A stretch of DNA of 64,000 nucleotides from Macropodus opercularis (Eukaryota; Chordata; Actinopteri; Anabantiformes; Osphronemidae), in NCBI GenBank assembly GCA_030770545.1, contig CM061098.1:1960001-2024000 (forward strand), in the 5' to 3' direction. The notes beneath the pieces are model-generated. The model saw only the letters and a program-made list of their open reading frames with translations, was not told where the DNA came from and did no database searches. Position numbers and translations under genes: made by a program. This document shows, in pieces, positions 62,401-64,000 of this stretch; position 1 is the first letter of the stretch, and each line of letters starts with the position of its first letter.

Positions 62401-64000
62401 TAAGACAACTCCACCCGCCATTAAAACGTCTTTCCCAACGGAAAAATACCACTTTGTTAAATAGTAGTTTAAACAAGCTCAAAACTGAGAAGGGAAATTT
62501 CATCTTCCCTCTGAACCTGCAGTGTCCGTTTTCAGAGGATGGTTTAGTGGTTCAGGTCTCCCCGGCTGGGGAAGCTTTCAGAATGAAGGTGAAACCCTCG
62601 ATTTCCTAACAACAACAAATCAAACTGTACTTATTCATGCACTCTATCCCTTTTTACTTGGCGACCCCCAGCACGGGCTGGACCTCACTCTGCAATTACA
62701 CCTCGCACCTATGGAACCAAACCCTGACAACATGTTCATAATAATGTCCCCGTCCAGTGATGGATGGATGGCTGAGGTTGCAGCGCTGGCGAAGTGTCTG
62801 TTTGATTTGGACCACTTTTGTTTTTCTCTGTGTCCTGTCCGCTCGTTCTACCTCTTTGTGTGTTGGTTCAGCTCTTGTTCTCTGATATTTTAATCCATGG
62901 CCAGAGTCCTGCCTGGAACCATGACAGCACGAAGGCTTTAAGCGCTAAGACCTGACAAATAGAGTTGGAAAACGGTAGAAGAGGATACAAGGATGTTCCA
63001 AATGTATTCTATAGCTTTACAGGCAACACGAACGTTCAGTATGAAAAGTGGATGTTTTCTGAAGAGACCCTCAGTCGAAGTCAAACCTTTGCTGTGTCTC
63101 CAAGGCGACGTGAGCCCAGCGGCCGACTGCAGCCCTCGGTGGACGGTGGAGCAACAACTCAAGCTACCAAACGCGACTCCTGAATCCTTGAGAACAGGAA
63201 TGGAAACAGCCTTTTGTCGATAGGCCGCTAGAGACGTCAGTAAATCCCCAAACCGACAGGCCACATTCAGCATTTTATCAGCTTCTCAGACAGTACAGCC
63301 TCCAAACGATGGTGGTTTTACCTGCCAGATAACTTACACTGGCAAAGACTGAGCTGCTTGTCATTTCTTTGAGGCGTATGTGCTTCAAGCAAAGCCCTGC
63401 AATTAATGTTTAAGATCGTAGGAATGATAGATGCTTGGAAGGGAGTCAAAGAGACTATAGGGACGATAAATAACGCTGTGAAACGTGACACCGGTCGTTT
63501 GCCAGAAGACATAAAGTTCGATGATAATTCATAACAGAGCGTTTGATTTCAACCAAACAGCGTCTAAACATTAACGTTTAAACAATCAGAATTTTACATA
63601 AAATAGGTGTCTTGGCATTAACAAGACAAGACATTTACTTTGTATGTTTTTATGAGTCTCATCCCTGTGTTCAAGCAGTAAATCACATTTGGTGATGACC
63701 ACTTTGCAGTTTTCAGTGGAACCATCATTTAATCATCGTTACTGTTCCTGCCAAGCCGCTGCTACATCAGCTACCGTTTGGAGCTAAGCTGGTGTTTGTT
63801 CGGTTTCCACTCAAGGTAACCGACATAATGAGCTACTACAGTCACATCAGAACATTAAATACATTTACCTACTAGTACCGTCATTACTTCGTCTACGGCG
63901 GTGAAGCACTGTTTGGCTCCTGGTTTCATACAGAGCGTATACATTGCATATGCATGGAAATGTATTAACTTTAACTCTGTGACTCCGCAGCCCAGTTTAT
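62401..64000. other. intergenic to window end, nothing seen
   Basis: No exon was found. A short gatggatggatgg run lies at about 62759-62769 and may be related to the tail of the nearby LINE remnant. A 123-codon frame at 62522-62893 spans it and has no recognisable domain. Confidence 0.4.

Overview
The window is vertebrate nuclear DNA, almost certainly from a ray-finned fish. Genes are split into many short exons with GT/AG borders, introns are often only 70-150 bp, 3' UTRs end in AATAAA, and a (CA)n microsatellite, a GC-poor minisatellite and a degraded teleost-type L2 LINE tail are present. Recognised proteins look like fish orthologues of vertebrate genes. A percomorph-like compact teleost is my inference, not something shown directly.

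Layout. (1) 1-1.55 kb: last coding exon and 3' UTR of an unidentified plus-strand gene. (2) 1.6-8.5 kb: no gene seen. (3) 8.8-11.15 kb: HOPX, plus strand, two coding exons. (4) 11.66-12.27 kb: a 20-bp-unit minisatellite with higher-order structure. (5) 13.06-17.73 kb: THEGL (SPMAP2L), minus strand, eight exons rebuilt here; the 5' end is unresolved. (6) 18.14-20.18 kb: ARL9, minus, four exons, complete. (7) 20.7-21.85 kb: an intronless SNAPC1 gene, minus. (8) 22.5-28.77 kb: SRP72, minus, 19 exons, complete reading frame of 668 residues. (9) 29.36-33.45 kb: LEPROTL1, plus, four exons, 131 residues, sharing a 595-bp divergent promoter interval with SRP72. (10) 34.6-42.3 kb: an unidentified coiled-coil gene, plus, eight exons, 333 residues. 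(11) 42.3-64 kb: about 21 kb with no gene I can support, apart from a LINE remnant at 62.2 kb and one long orphan ORF at 60.4-61.2 kb.

HOPX(+)-THEGL(-)-ARL9(-)-SRP72(-) is the reverse of the human 4q12 order SRP72-ARL9-THEGL-HOPX, so this is a conserved block. SNAPC1 and LEPROTL1 do not belong to it in human (they lie on chromosomes 14 and 8), so both mark fish-specific rearrangement or insertion. The genes do not form a pathway: they act in cardiac/stem-cell transcription control (HOPX), sperm flagellum (THEGL), small GTPase signalling (ARL9), snRNA transcription (SNAPC1), protein targeting (SRP72) and endosomal membrane traffic (LEPROTL1).

I found no clearly undescribed biological system. 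The best second-look items are the intronless SNAPC1 between ARL9 and SRP72, the one-repeat-per-exon THEGL gene, the higher-order minisatellite, the unidentified coiled-coil gene with two NAGNAG acceptors, and the orphan ORF at 60.4 kb.
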